From Portulaca oleracea (Eukaryota; Streptophyta; Magnoliopsida; Caryophyllales; Portulacaceae), in assembly GCA_029582165.1 (NCBI GenBank), contig CM055870.1:17176332-17240331 (forward strand): a stretch of DNA of 64,000 bases, read 5' to 3'. Both the position numbers and the translations under genes were made by a program. How positions within the stretch are numbered: position 1 is the first letter of the stretch; the number at the start of each line of letters is the position of its first letter. Under the pieces are notes generated by a model. It was not told the DNA's origin, made no database searches, and worked only from the letters and a program-made list of their open reading frames with translations. Positions 10,980 through 22,973 of the stretch are shown here, in pieces.

Positions 10980-13290
10980 TTTTAACTTTTTTTTTCAGTC
11001 AACGTAAATTGGCAGGGGCAAAATTAGGATGCCCGGAAGTATCATATTCTTGTATTTTAAGTGTATAGTTTTGTAAATGCATCTATATAATTTTATGTGC
11101 ATATTTATAAAATTAATAAATATGTATAAATTCATAAAATAAAAATTGTAAATTTATAAATGTACGATGTTATGTAAAGTATGAACACAATGCAATTCAA
11201 ATTATACATATACATATATATATAATCAAAGAACGAAAATTATATGTTGATAAATTTGCGTATATGTGCTCATAAAATTATACATATATCCTCATAATAT
11301 TCATTTAAAGAGTACGAGAGCGGAGTACGAGAGCATGGTACTCTTGGAAGACCTTGTTCTTTAGATCGATAACTCTTTCCAATCCAATCCAATCTAATCC
11401 AACCAATCCAATCCAATTCAAACCTTATACAATTCCTCTAAAAAACATCATAACTTATCCAATTCATTCCAATCTAATCCATCCAAACATCATTTTATCC
11501 AATCCAAAGAACAGGGATCCAGTCTTCAAGATAGGGGAAGCGCTAGATCTTATTCATGATCGAGCAATTCGAGATATATGTACTTTTATAAGTGATCCTT
11601 GAATAAAGTCGCCGTCTTTTCTCACCAAAAAATATAACATTTTCATAAATTTAAATTAAAGCATATTTTTAAATTTAGATTAATAGATTTATTTTATATA
11701 GGGTACTTTTAAAATATAAAATGATGATAATATTTTTATATGATACATTACTAGTATTGAATACTAAGATTTTCTATACGATAAAACACAATATAAATTT
11801 ATATGAAAATATTGAATAGTTGATAATAAATGTTTACAAAATAATCTATACACGTCCATAGCAATAAAATAATGTAATAAGGAGCAAAGAAAATATTTAT
11901 TAGTGGTAAAAAATTATGGTGAAACATAATTTAAGGTGGAGGTAATATATTTTTTTTTGGTTGTTGGGGACCTCTGAAAAGATCTTTTTCTTGTTTGAAA
12001 AATAAAAAAGAGGTTTGTTTCTTGGCGGAGAAACATGCAAATGGTGACACATTTGTGATGGAAAAACACATAAATATGTTGACACCTTGATGACCACATG
12101 ATAGTGCTTACTATAATTAAATCATAGCATCTTGGTTTTTAATGGTTGCATAACATATGGCAAATTATTAAAGGTGTATTCAAAAAGTATAGAATCATAT
12201 CATGGTGTCCTCTATCATGAATAAATATACCTGCTCCGGCGTATTATTATGGTCGTGCCGAATTTTCCGCCAAACTTTGAAAATGTATTTTAATCTTTAA
12301 TTATTTTCTTAATTATTTTCACAGTTAACAAAATGTCTGTTTGGCAGTCAATCATAACAACCTTAATTTAAGAGATGAGTCGAGGTATTAGACTTGTGTT
12401 TAAACTATTTTTAAAGGTAAGTTAATTTCTAGTTTTTGAGATTCACGACAATGATGGTAATTTTTATGCGAAAATGATAAATATCTTCTACAAGACATAT
12501 AATTTGTGTTTTGTCATTATAGAAAACCTATATATTTGTCAATTAAATTGAGAAAAAGTTACATGATTGACTTATATAACTATAATAGTATATATAAATT
12601 GTATGAAATCACACTTTTATCTATATTTTTTAAAATTTACAAAAATGCGTTTTAAATATGCCCAACGGATCGTTAGGGTGTCAATTTTAATTGTTGGCGT
12701 AGACAACACATTCCAAACTTCTTATAATTGATAATTAATAGTATCTGTCAGAAAAATTGGGGTTAAAAATGATAATAAGTATTAATTTTATAAGGAGCAA
12801 GACACTTAAGCAGTGTCCTGCCTCAAAACACGTATCATCGCCCATTTTTATGATATGTACTCATGATTATGGAGAGAAAGATGAGTGAGACTCTTCAGCC
12901 TAAGTTTATAAACCCTCGTTTCTTCTAGTCCCCAAGTTGTTCCTCCAGCACAACTTTAGATCTCCTACATGACCAAGGAAAAAATTCATCCAAAACCGTA
13001 GAAATCTTTCTCCATGCCAATTTGTCTCTAGAAATGAAGAGATGTGCCATTTGTGTGAAATCAAAGCCCAAAATCTGATGTTTATCACTTCACACACTCA
13101 AATATAGCTACAATCTAGACAATAATGGTATGATGTGATTAGATGATGATAGTATGCTCAACTGGCTAGAGAATGAATCCTATTTATAAGAGACATCTTA
13201 CATCCGTTTAATCCTTTGGTCAATGACTTAACTAAGGTCCTTGAATGTCTTGACCTTCACTAAGTCAATTGTCCACATGGGTTAATGTCA
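10980..13290. other. AT-rich intergenic DNA with one small MITE-like repeat
   Basis: No gene is supported. At about 11350-11515 a run of ccaatccaatcc-type repeats is bounded by gttcttt and aaagaac, suggesting a short MITE. At about 12804-12828 there is an imperfect palindrome (gcaagacactt / cagtgtcctgc). The rest shows nothing recognisable. Confidence 0.4.
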
Positions 13291-13297
13291 ATATAAC

Positions 13298-13618
13298 TGT
13301 TGGGGTCAATATTATGAGCTTAATTGAATATTATATAATAATAATAATCTGGATTATATAGTTGTTGGACATTAATATGGTGCAACGGGGACTTGCCACA
13401 GATCGTGGCAAGATCACCACGTCCATGGTGAAGCACCACGACTTGTGGTGAGCCCTGTGCACTTTGCCTTGCTTTATGGGTGCCGACACGACCCGTGCTA
13501 ACCTCAACTTGGTCCGTGGTGATCATATAACTTGTGTTTAACTTTTATATGATCCTTATACTTGTACCACATGATTTCTCATATATAATCCATTTATACT
13601 CTTGAAATAATCCCAACA
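13298..13618 (+). mobile_element. Possible short LTR remnant
   Basis: The 321-bp segment starts TGTTGGGG and ends TCCCAACA, as LTRs do. Its centre carries a GC-rich cluster of accacg/cgtggt motifs. Neither a target duplication (ataac versus tctac) nor a primer-binding site is visible, so the call is weak. Confidence 0.35.
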
Positions 13619-13639
13619 TCTACTTAATTCAATCTCGGT

Positions 13640-14600
13640 CTAGCTTCTCTTTCTGAGATTGTTTCTTTTTACGTGTTCTTATTCAAGAGTTTTTCTAATT
13701 ATTTTCTTTCTTATGTTTCAAAGTATAAGACTCTCGATATGGTTATACGATGGGTTACACCCTCAATCATGGAGATTTGTCTAGTTTTTGGATCTTGTTG
13801 TGTTGTTATTCGATCATGTTGGTTGATCCTTTTGATCAACGCTTTTAGTAAGATTTGTCTAGTTTAAGGGTTTTGGTTGTTGGGGTTTTTTTTCAATGAT
13901 GGTCTATGATCTTGTTGTTGGGGTTGGTCATAGCTTGAAGTTTTGTTGTCTAGTGATTGGATTTTGGTTCGATGGTCTCCGATCTAGTATGTGTTTGGTC
14001 AAATCATTTGGAAAAATTGGTTTCGGGTTGTTCACCAAGTTCTACTCATTGGCTTTCCGATGGTTTTGGTTCCGCTTTAATTTGGAACTCAGATTGTTAT
14101 TCTTTTGGTCTTATGTTGGCTTTTTGGAGCTGTTTTGCTCGTTGCTTGAATGGTTTCTGGAAAATCGCATTTTCGTTTTGGGTGGTTTTCGGTGCTTTGA
14201 ACCATATATGGTTTGTCAAGCTACGTAATGTTCTGCTTCACTAAACGGAAGTTTCGACGACGACGTCATCGCTGGAACAATTGACGACGATGACGGTGAC
14301 CAAAGGCAATGTAGAGTACACTCCGTTGAATGCTTTTCTCCAACTGCCAGGTTAATCGAATTGGTCATTCTTGACCAGTGTGTTGGTTTATTCTGTTATG
14401 TGTTGGCTAATGATTAGTCCCTTGGTTCTTCTTTTAGTTTTGTTTCTTTAAGTGAATATTTTGTAGTTAGTTTTTTTTTTTGTTTTCTGACATTATTTAG
14501 TTAGTTATTTGATCCTGAAGAGGAGCTTTCTAACTACATGTTGGTCCCTCTCACCAACTCATTTACCCGAGTTTAGAAAAAAAAAATGATATGCATCCAT
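13640..14600 (+). repeat. Possible LINE 3' remnant ending in poly(A)
   Basis: T/G-rich sequence with several non-conserved open frames ends in agcatga-free sequence followed by gagtttagaaaaaaaaaatg (about 14570-14590). The A-run after a coding-like strand resembles a non-LTR element end. I found no conserved reverse transcriptase motif and no target duplication. Confidence 0.25.
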
Positions 14601-14723
14601 GATTATATATGACAGGTTGAATTTTTTATTTTTAAAGATATTGATTTTAATTGAAAATTATATTCTTAAGTATATTTTTGACTTTTTGTATGTGCTCAAT
14701 ATGAAACCAACTATGACGATTTA

Positions 14724-16399
14724 GGTCATGTTCTTTTCTATGGTGCAGTCGCAGTGCGGTTGGTAGCGGTGGTGGAATGTGGAAACTTGTGGTGGAAATA
14801 ATGGGAGATGGGTTAGTATAAAGTGAAAATTTTGATTTTTAAAATTAAAGGTGAAAAAGTTGTTGACAAGGCTGCAAGCCCACGATGTACGTAGTAGCAC
14901 GTCAAGGTCAATCCCACATGGACTTAATTAGCAGCACAGAAAATTAGTCTTTAATCCGATTGCTAAGCTAATCGGGTTTTGGTTTTTGAAAGGTTTTAGA
15001 AACTAATTAAAACTAATAAGCAGGGAAAAAAAATCAATCAAAGGTTCTTATCAAGAGAGAAAGACTTCTAGGGAGATGTCAACCTAACAACGAGTTCAAT
15101 TACTAAAACCTAGTTTGCACAATCATGCATTCAAGAACGAATTAAGAATCGACAACCTCTGAATCCTATTACCCTTTCAATGCTAAATAGAATTATTCTA
15201 TACAACCTAATCAACAACTTTCGTATACCTTTTAGGTTAAACAGAATTGAAGGTCTCAAAAGTCAGGTTATCCAATTGATTCCCTAGTTTACTACTCCTT
15301 TCTCAAATTTCACAAGCCTAGGTAGACAGGTTGGTAGTCAGATTATCCTGATTCACCTTTCAGTACTTTTCAGGTTAATCTCAAACTTACAAATATTCAA
15401 GGCCTTAAGAGTATTCATAAACATGAAAAACACAACCTTCTATTGATTCAAAACAACAATTCATGCACAAAACTACTAATATTAAATCAATTTACATTGT
15501 TTCGGGTTGCAAAATCCTAGAACTCAAATGAACTACTCACTCATATTCAAGAAAAGCACGAAACAAGTTCCAATCAACATAATCGAATCTCAAAACTAAG
15601 AAAGGAATAAAAAAGAAAGAATAGAATTGCGAAGAATACAACCCGTCGAGTATTTCGATCCCGGGGTGGAACCTTCTCCGCGAACGTCGCTCATTTCCTT
15701 TGCGAATCTTAATCTTGGTTTCTCTTGGTTCGATTCGGTCTTGAATCTTGATGGTGGGGAAGAGGAGTAGAATGGAAGTATTAGGGCTCTCTTTTTTCTC
15801 CTTGACGGCCAAAGAACGAAGGAAAAGTGATAGATAATGAATGAATATAGAAAAACCGTCGATGCCTTCTTTTTCTACTCGCAAAAACAGTCTGTACGGT
15901 CCGTACACGGATAGTGGCGAGCCCCATGGGCAGATCATGGTGGCCACTGGTTGCTCGGTTTTGGTTCCGTTTGTCGTGAAATTCATCCCACGGTGCGTAC
16001 ACCTGTGGGGGTGGTCCGTGGTGGTCTGGGATCAGCCTGAAATGTTCCTAAAACTGGTGTTTTTCTCTTGAATCTGCAAGTTTTCATCAAAAACAACAAC
16101 ACTGAGCATAATACAGAAATAAGGGGTATGTATATACATAATCAACTCAAAACATCCCTAATCTACTATCAAAACACTCTAGAAACATAGTCACAATGAG
16201 CACTTATCAGTTGTGACTTGTGACGGAAATAATGAAAGGTGAATTAGTATAAAGTGAACGTTTTGATTTTTGATTTGAAAAGTTTTCACTTTTAATAAAA
16301 AAGAAAATGAAAAATTATGGTAAATTGTGGCGTAAAATGAAAATTTACAGTGCAATGTGTAACTGCAAACAAACACACTACAAAAAATGGGACGGAGCC
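14724..16399. mobile_element. Tourist-like MITE split by a solo LTR
   Basis: The termini ggtcatgttcttttct and ggacggagcc, flanked by TTA at 14721-14723 and 16400-16402, define a Tourist-like MITE of about 325 bp before interruption. The inserted LTR at 14864-16209 splits it. A stretch near the break (gaaataatg...ttagtataaagtgaa) occurs on both sides of the insert, so the MITE also contained an internal repeat. Confidence 0.75.
14864..16209 (-). mobile_element. Solo LTR inserted in a Tourist MITE
   Basis: A 1346-bp segment begins tgacaaggctgc and ends cacttatca, so on the minus strand it reads TGATAAGTG...TTGTCA. It is flanked by perfect 5-bp direct repeats gttgt (14859-14863 and 16210-16214), the hallmark of LTR element integration. 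No primer site, coding region or second LTR is present, so it is a solo LTR, probably from recombination. Its leader-like minus-strand interior resembles Athila/Tat-type LTRs, a weak lineage call. The open frames at 15537-15986 and 15781-16002 are inside it and are not genes. Confidence 0.75.
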
Positions 16400-16533
16400 T
16401 TAAATAGCTAGTGAGCAAAAGAAGCAACCAATGTCCATCGTTTCAGACAGAAGGCTACTGAAGTTCCAGCCAGGGTTGAGGCTAACAAGTTTATTTCTGA
16501 GAATATTTCATTAGATGGGATATTTAATTAATA

Positions 16534-16794
16534 CTCTATTCGTTTCATATTAATTGTTATAATTTTGACTTTCACGATTTTCAATATTAATTTTTGATTG
16601 ATAATTTCTTACGTAATTATATATCATTAACAATTGCAATATTATACTTTTTATGATAGTATTTTTCGTTACAAATCTAATAATGGTAATTTTATATAGC
16701 AACTCATTGTATATATTGAGAAATTTATAGTCAAAAATTTTAAAATTTGACTACACGATTTTCAAAGATGACTATTAATATGGAATAGAGGGAG
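16534..16794. mobile_element. Stowaway-like MITE, family A
   Basis: Inverted ends ctctattcgtttcatattaatt and attaatatggaatagagggag with TA on both sides. The interior matches copies at 39154-39413 and 51404-51659, for example cgttacaaatctaat and tatattgagaaatttat. TA target sites indicate Tc1/mariner-related Stowaway. Confidence 0.75.
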
Positions 16795-18455
16795 TAATTA
16801 ATCTCTCCAATTTAGATGTAAAATAGTATATAATAAAATTAGTTTCTGAAAAATAATTTCAACATAAATTATAAATATCATCACTATATAAATTCAAAAT
16901 ATTTTTAGCAAAAGTCTCATAATAAATTTAAGATAATAAATCAAATTTAATAAGTTGAATTCAATCATAACATGACAAAAGTAGGAGAGAAGTTGTACAA
17001 GATAGGCTCTGTCATTTTGTTATGTTAGATATAACTCTCTCAACTTATCCTAATTTATTTTAATTTATCCAAACCTATCATAATTCCCCCAAAAAAATTC
17101 ATTCTAAAATTACAATTTCCAAAAAAAGAATCATAACTTATCTATCCAAATCTGAAAATAATCTAACAAAAAATCAGGCCATAATACATTGAAGTTGAAA
17201 ACACTTATGATTACATGAAAGATACGATTCAAATAGAGTAGTACTACTTTTGTCCCAATTTTTTGTCATTTTAATTAATTTTATGTATTAAAAGTTGGGA
17301 TAAAAAAATTATGAACATTCAAATTACACTTATTAAATTCATACATAAAAAAGTAAAATTTTTGAAATTTTAAATAAATTAATTTATTATAAATAAAATA
17401 GGAATAACAATTATTAAAATGATAAAAATAACACATAAAAGAAAATAAAAATTATAATTAAAAATTGACACTAAACCTTTCAAAATAGACTATTAATATT
17501 TTAAATTTAGTAAAAATATCCATTTAACTGTCAAAAATATTTAAAAAGCCACAGCTGACAGATTAGTGTGGTTCGGAGAAAGAGTTTTTTAATTTTTATT
17601 TAGGGAATTTTGCAATGAATTCTCAACTAATTGAGTTCACTCATTACATGTTATGACAAGTAACTATAATTAAAAATGATACTTTTACTAAATTGAAAAA
17701 AATAATTATAAATTTGGAGAGATTTCTAAAATCAATGACATTTTTTTTCGATTATTGAAAGTTAAAAGGCTAAAAGTTTTACAAAACAAAGCAAACCGCA
17801 GAATAAAACAACCAATCAACTCAAAGAGAAAAAAGTTACATCCAAACACTGCTAAATATAAATAATACAACAACGACGTTTCACCCATAACTGTCAAAAA
17901 CCATTACAACTCAACCACATTTTTAAAATATCAAAACTTCAATTTGGCCAATCATCAAGACATCACATACCAATATTATTGTCAATAATCTCCGTTATAT
18001 ATTTGCAACTTATTTAGAGGTAGTGGAGCAGGGTGTAAGAAAAGCGGTCAAAAATATCTGGGAGAGGAAGGATGGAAGGAAGAGAAGGAAAAGGAATGGT
18101 CCAAAGAAGTCAAGTGGGGGACCCTATTACTATTAGTGTATTCTATTCTGTGTGATTGGTGGGGGCGACTGGGCGAGTTAGTTTATTAGTTTTGCGGTTT
18201 AAGACTTTAATTTACACCACAATCGTGGCATCACTCCACATTATTATCGTCATTTACATTCCACCACCACGTGTCACACCCTTTCAACCTCCAACCTTTC
18301 CTACGATTGCTACATTCTAATTCTAATATTGCATTCCTTCTCTTTTGAGTTTTTACTCTACCACCTATTAGTAGTAGCTTAGTTGCCAACTATTTCTAAT
18401 CTTTCTATTCAAGTAAAATCAAAATAGCAAAAGTAACTACAACCAGTAATCTTAG
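16795..18455. other. AT-rich DNA, no gene found
   Basis: Mostly low-complexity AT-rich sequence. A decayed Stowaway-like piece may lie at about 17245-17490 (tacttttgtcccaattttttgtc and attgacactaaa). Near 18268 the motif ccacgtgtca is a G-box-like site in promoter-like sequence, but no gene lies beside it. Confidence 0.35.
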
Positions 18456-18661
18456 GGCATGTACAATGTGGAATTTTTATAATATAATTTTTATTCTCTT
18501 TCTCTGAGTTGACACACCTTTTTTTTTATTTTTTTTTTCATTTCTTTGAGTTTTGAAACTCTACAGAGATTCATAACTAATAAAAATAAAGAAAAAGTAG
18601 GAGAAAATATGTGCCAACGAGATAAAAATTTCTTGAAAAATTCAACATTATAGATGCTCGA
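18456..18661. mobile_element. MITE with GGGCATGTACAAT-type ends
   Basis: The left end gggcatgtacaatgtggaattttt pairs with the right end aaaaattcaacattatagatgctc. The word atctta occurs just outside both ends. The interior is non-coding. The superfamily is not certain. Confidence 0.55.
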
Positions 18662-19670
18662 TCTTATAGATTAAAAAAAGGAACATAAAGTTAAATTATG
18701 GTCATCTATCTAACTTATGATATTCACAACAATCCCCCAACTTATGCTCTTGATCCTTGAGCCTTGAAATGATGAAGTCTAGTCTATCACCTAGCCAGAG
18801 TCTATTGAGCAGCAATAATTACTTGAATCAACCTAGAAAACTCTTGCTGGAAGTGGAACAAAACTAAATCCGATCCTTCCAAATACTCCACAGTAAAAAT
18901 GCAATATTTGGAAGTTGTTTTTAGAGCAAGAATGATGCATGAAACCCCTCTAGAATATTTCGAAGAAATGTAAGAGGATCCGCTCTATGGATAGTGGTGG
19001 TAACCCAACCATGGGTTATAGGCTTAATTATAGCTAACTACCACGCCCTAAAAGCACTTTAACATCAGAGGAAAAGATGATCTAAATATTTTAGATTAGT
19101 TAAGCACAAACAGTATGCCCATAAAAGGAATGACATATGACTCAGCTGTTAGATGAATACTCTAATCATAGGGGGAATATTAGGTGTCCAAAGCCATCTA
19201 AATTTATATTTAGTACAATGGTTAGGGTATTTTAAACGGGCTTTCTATGTTGCAGATTAATGGTAAATTGTCCGGAGCTAGACAGACCCACACAAAAAGA
19301 GTCATCAAGATGGTTAATAGGGACACATTAACGCTTCAAAGGTTATAAATTTCAAGTATGAATAGGAAGTTTGAAGTCACTAACGCACCTATGCAAGTTG
19401 TTGACAAAGTCTTCGTTGATTCCACTTAATTCAAGTAATGATTTTGTAGATCGAGCATAAATTATCATTCCAAAAACGGATCAATTTAACATCACCAACT
19501 TTTCAAAATATACCTTGATGGAAACACTCTTTATGTTTAAGACCTCCCTTCTTCGCCCAAGAATCAATTGTGTTTTCCTTATATCAAAATAATTTATTCG
19601 GTTTACCACCATTTGTTCTCATACACTGAATCTATTAAAATTTCTTATAGATATCACGCATCTTAATATT
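18662..19670. other. No recognisable feature
   Basis: I see no open frame, repeat pair or terminus that I can support in this stretch. Confidence 0.3.
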
Positions 19671-19673
19671 ATA

Positions 19674-19936
19674 CTCCCTCTGTCCCTTAATGAGTGTCAA
19701 TTTTTTTAACTACCTTGTCCCTTTTTATTTGTCAATTTTATATTTCCAATAATTAAAATACCCATATTACCCCTAATTAATGAATAAGATTTTTATTTTA
19801 CCTTTTAAAATTCTCCTTTATTCTTCTCTTTTAATGAAGGGTATACTTATCCATACATAATTTTTTCACTATATTTCCAATACATATAGATTTTGTAAAA
19901 GTAGTTAATTTGATACTTAAAAAAGGACGGAGGGAG
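19674..19936. mobile_element. Stowaway-like MITE, family C
   Basis: Inverted ends ctccctctgtcccttaa and aaaaaaggacggagggag, flanked by TA (19672-19673, 19937-19938). The 263-bp interior is non-coding. Confidence 0.8.
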
Positions 19937-20163
19937 TACCACCTAAGCACTTCAAAGTGCAAACTCTATTGCGCACAATTCAATACCTTGAAATCTTTAA
20001 AAAAATTGTTTGTTATAAACAAAATAATGACAAATCCTAAAACAACAATGTAAGGGTAAACTTGTAATTTCACGTAGGAGTTTGGTACCCCTTCACACCA
20101 TTTAGCCTTCTTTTTTCCAAGGCTGCTGGCACGTCACTTCTTTTTTTAAAAAAGAGAAAAAAT

Positions 20164-20363
20164 GAAACATGACGGTTTTATTAATAGAAAACTATACGAT
20201 ATTTACAACGAAAATCGTGATTGAAAAATTGTAAATTTAAAATATAAATATGAAATTCAACTTTTAAATAATTAATATACCAATATTACTGACATTCGTC
20301 TTCAATTTATTCGATGACTCTGTATCTTTACCATTGATGGAGAATCTCACAACCCGTGCTATA
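20164..20363 (-). repeat. Inverted copy of the LINE 5' leader
   Basis: Read on the minus strand this 200-bp block starts tatagcacgggttgtgagat and tracks the LINE leader at 25012-25228 to the shared end near aaaac/tcgt(t/c)atgttt. Shared landmarks include the words cagagtcat, gttgaatttcat and tcaatcacgattttc. No ORF1 sequence follows; instead an A/T-rich stretch comes next. LINE copies are normally truncated at the 5' end, so a leader-only copy is unusual. Confidence 0.75.
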
Positions 20364-20482
20364 ACTATTTGAAAGTCGATCTCCATCCAATGTATTAGAT
20401 CACACCAACTGAACAAACTCTAGAAAGATACTAAAAAACTAAATAAGGGTACAATAAAAACTCTTACAAAAGAAGAGACTAA

Positions 20483-20725
20483 GGGAGCGTTTGTTAGGAA
20501 CCCCACGGAAATTTTTCCCGGAAAAGATTTCCCATGAGAAGTTTTCCATGGGATAGATTTCCTTGGGAAAAATTTCCCTTAACCCCCCTAAGGGAAATTT
20601 TCTCTAGGAAAATGGAGAAAATGGTGGGCCCCCCGTGAAAGTCAATTCATTCCAAATATGGGGAAAAATAGTCAACCCAGGAAAATTGACAATTTCCCTG
20701 GGGTTATTGGCCAACCAAACGCACC
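20483..20725. mobile_element. Tourist-like MITE with GGAGCGTTTG ends
   Basis: Left end gggagcgtttgttagg pairs with right end ccaaccaaacgcacc. Flanks are taa and tta. The interior is rich in ttttccc/gggaaa motifs, as is the larger relative at 22974-23917. Confidence 0.6.
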
Positions 20726-21589
20726 TTAACTTTATTTACGTAAATGTAAAAGTAAACTAATAATTGAAGTACAAATTACCGATAAAAAGAATCGATGATA
20801 GCTCCTCTAAATAAGTGGATACTAGGATTTTCTAGGGAGAAAAAGATGAGAGGAGATAGTGTCTCAAAATTATTGATTAACTATATTAAAATGAATGGCG
20901 AATTAATATTCCTTGTGAACATATATAAGAGTAGATAGTGACTAACACGAAGAAATACTTCTGCTTTTCTACCCTTGATCATGGCCGGGTCCCACTTTAT
21001 ATGCCTTGTTAGTGACATGGCATGAATAGAATGGATGTCTTCTTTTTCTAAAAGATATAATTGACTCTATTTTTTGGTCTTAATTTTCACTGTGCCAATA
21101 TTTTTTTTATTGGGTTACTATTCCAATATTGAAAAACCTCACTTAATTTCCAGGTGATTCATTTCTTGTTCAAATTGTAAGATCAACTTACATTATCAAA
21201 AGACCTGAATAATAACGTTAAGGAAAAAATACATTTGAGACCAATATCTTCATTGGTCCAAATAAGACACAGTTTTGTGTATTACTTATCCATTAGTAAT
21301 AAAATTAAATAACATTTTTTATTTTCTAAATTCAACTTTGTATAAATAGTTCGGTAATTGATTCAATCGTTTTGCAAAATACTACTTCTACTGTTCTTTT
21401 TTAATTGGCATTGGGAGGATGGCATTAGGATTTTTTTTTCTTTTTATTTTTATAGGATGTAGGGAAAATGTCAAAATGAGGCAGAGAAGTTCATGGGCAG
21501 AATTTAGGTAAGGAAAAATAGACTAGATAATTAAGGTTTTATTTACCTTTTCTTATAAAAAAAAGTGAACGGTGCAGCTTATTGGGCCT

Positions 21590-22737
21590 GGGTTTTTTGG
21601 TTTTTGGACCCTCAACTTTGGGGTATTTATTATTTGGTACCACACTTTTCAAAGTTTATTTTTTGGACCCTGTACTTTGGGTATCCAAAAAATTTAGCCC
21701 AATCTTAAGTTTTACTCCGGCAAAGGGCCAAAATACACATAAAATTCCCGATTTGCCCTTATCAATTTTGAAAGGTTTTTGACTTTTGTTAATTTTTAAT
21801 TTTTAATTTTTAAAATTTTTATTTTTTTAAAGGTTTTTGACTTTTGTTAATTTTTAATTTTTAATTTCTAAAATATTTAATTTTAATTTTTGATTTTTAA
21901 TTTTTAATTTTTGATTTCTAATTTTTTAATTTTAAGTTTTTAATTATCATTTTTATTTTGATTATAATTTTTAATTTTTAATTTCCAAATTTTTAATTTT
22001 TAAAATTGTAAAATTTTTAATTTTTAATTTTTTTTAATCTTGTAATTTAAATTTTTAAATTTTTCTATTTTTGATTTTTGGTTTTTTTATTTTAATTTTT
22101 GAAAATTCTCAATTTTCAATTTTTTAATTTTCAATTTTTTAATTTTTAATTTTAAGTTGCTAATTTTTTATAATTTCACATTTTTTAATTTTTAATTTTT
22201 AATTTTAAAATTTTAAAAATTTAAAAATTTAAAATTTTAAGCTTTTAAACTTTAAAATTTTAAAATTTTAACATTTTAAAATTTTCAAAATTTTAAAATT
22301 TTAAAATTTTAAAATCTTTAAATTTTAACATTTTAAATTTGAAGTTTATATTTCATTTTTTATTTTTAAACTTTATTAATTATTTAAATGTTTTATTATT
22401 TTAATTTATAATTTATAATTTTTAAAATTTTGAAGTTCTTAATAATTTTTAAATTATAAAATTTAAAACGTGAGAATTTTGATAGTAATAAATAAGTGAA
22501 GGGAAAATAAAGAATTAATAAATCAAGGGCAAACCTGGAAGTTTATCATTAATTAAAGGGCAAAGTTGGAAGGAAAAAATAGTCAAACTTAGTTAAAGGC
22601 CTTTTTTGACCGGACTACTATATTAATGTCCACAATGTCACCGGAGACAAAGTACAGGGTCTAAATAATAAACTTTGAAAAGTGTGGTATCAAATAATAA
22701 ATACCCCAAAGTTGAGGGTCCAAAATCCAAAAAACCC
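21590..22737. mobile_element. Long-TIR Mutator-like element with A/T interior
   Basis: Inverted repeats of roughly 95-110 bp (left gggttttttggtttttggac..., right ...gtccaaaatccaaaaaaccc) flank 1148 bp in all. Direct 10-bp flanks tattgggcct (21580-21589) and tattggacct (22738-22747) differ by one base, the target length typical of Mutator-like elements. Between about 21790 and 22450 the sequence is almost pure A/T, built from taatttttaattttt-like and aaaattttaaaa-like words. No transposase is present. Confidence 0.75.
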
Positions 22738-22973
22738 TATTGGACCTCTATCTTAGGAGTATAACACAACAGGCATGTAGCGGTCGAGGACAAGAATGAC
22801 GTGGACCTCTTACCATTTAAGCAAGAGCTGATTGACAAGGATCCTATTTATCTTGCAAATGAACATACATATACCTATCTAAATATCTTAATTTATTCTC
22901 AATCAATATTAAGAGTAAAATAAGAAAAAATTAATTAATACTACCTCTATTTTTTTAACTTATGATGTGTTTG

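Noticed and set aside
12800..12830. Imperfect palindrome around gcaagacacttaagcagtgtc
   Set aside because: Short and imperfect; no flanking duplication or second copy that would make it a terminus or terminator.
18230..18320. Promoter-like stretch with a G-box-like cacgtg
   Set aside because: No gene or open frame lies beside it in either direction, so a regulatory role cannot be supported.
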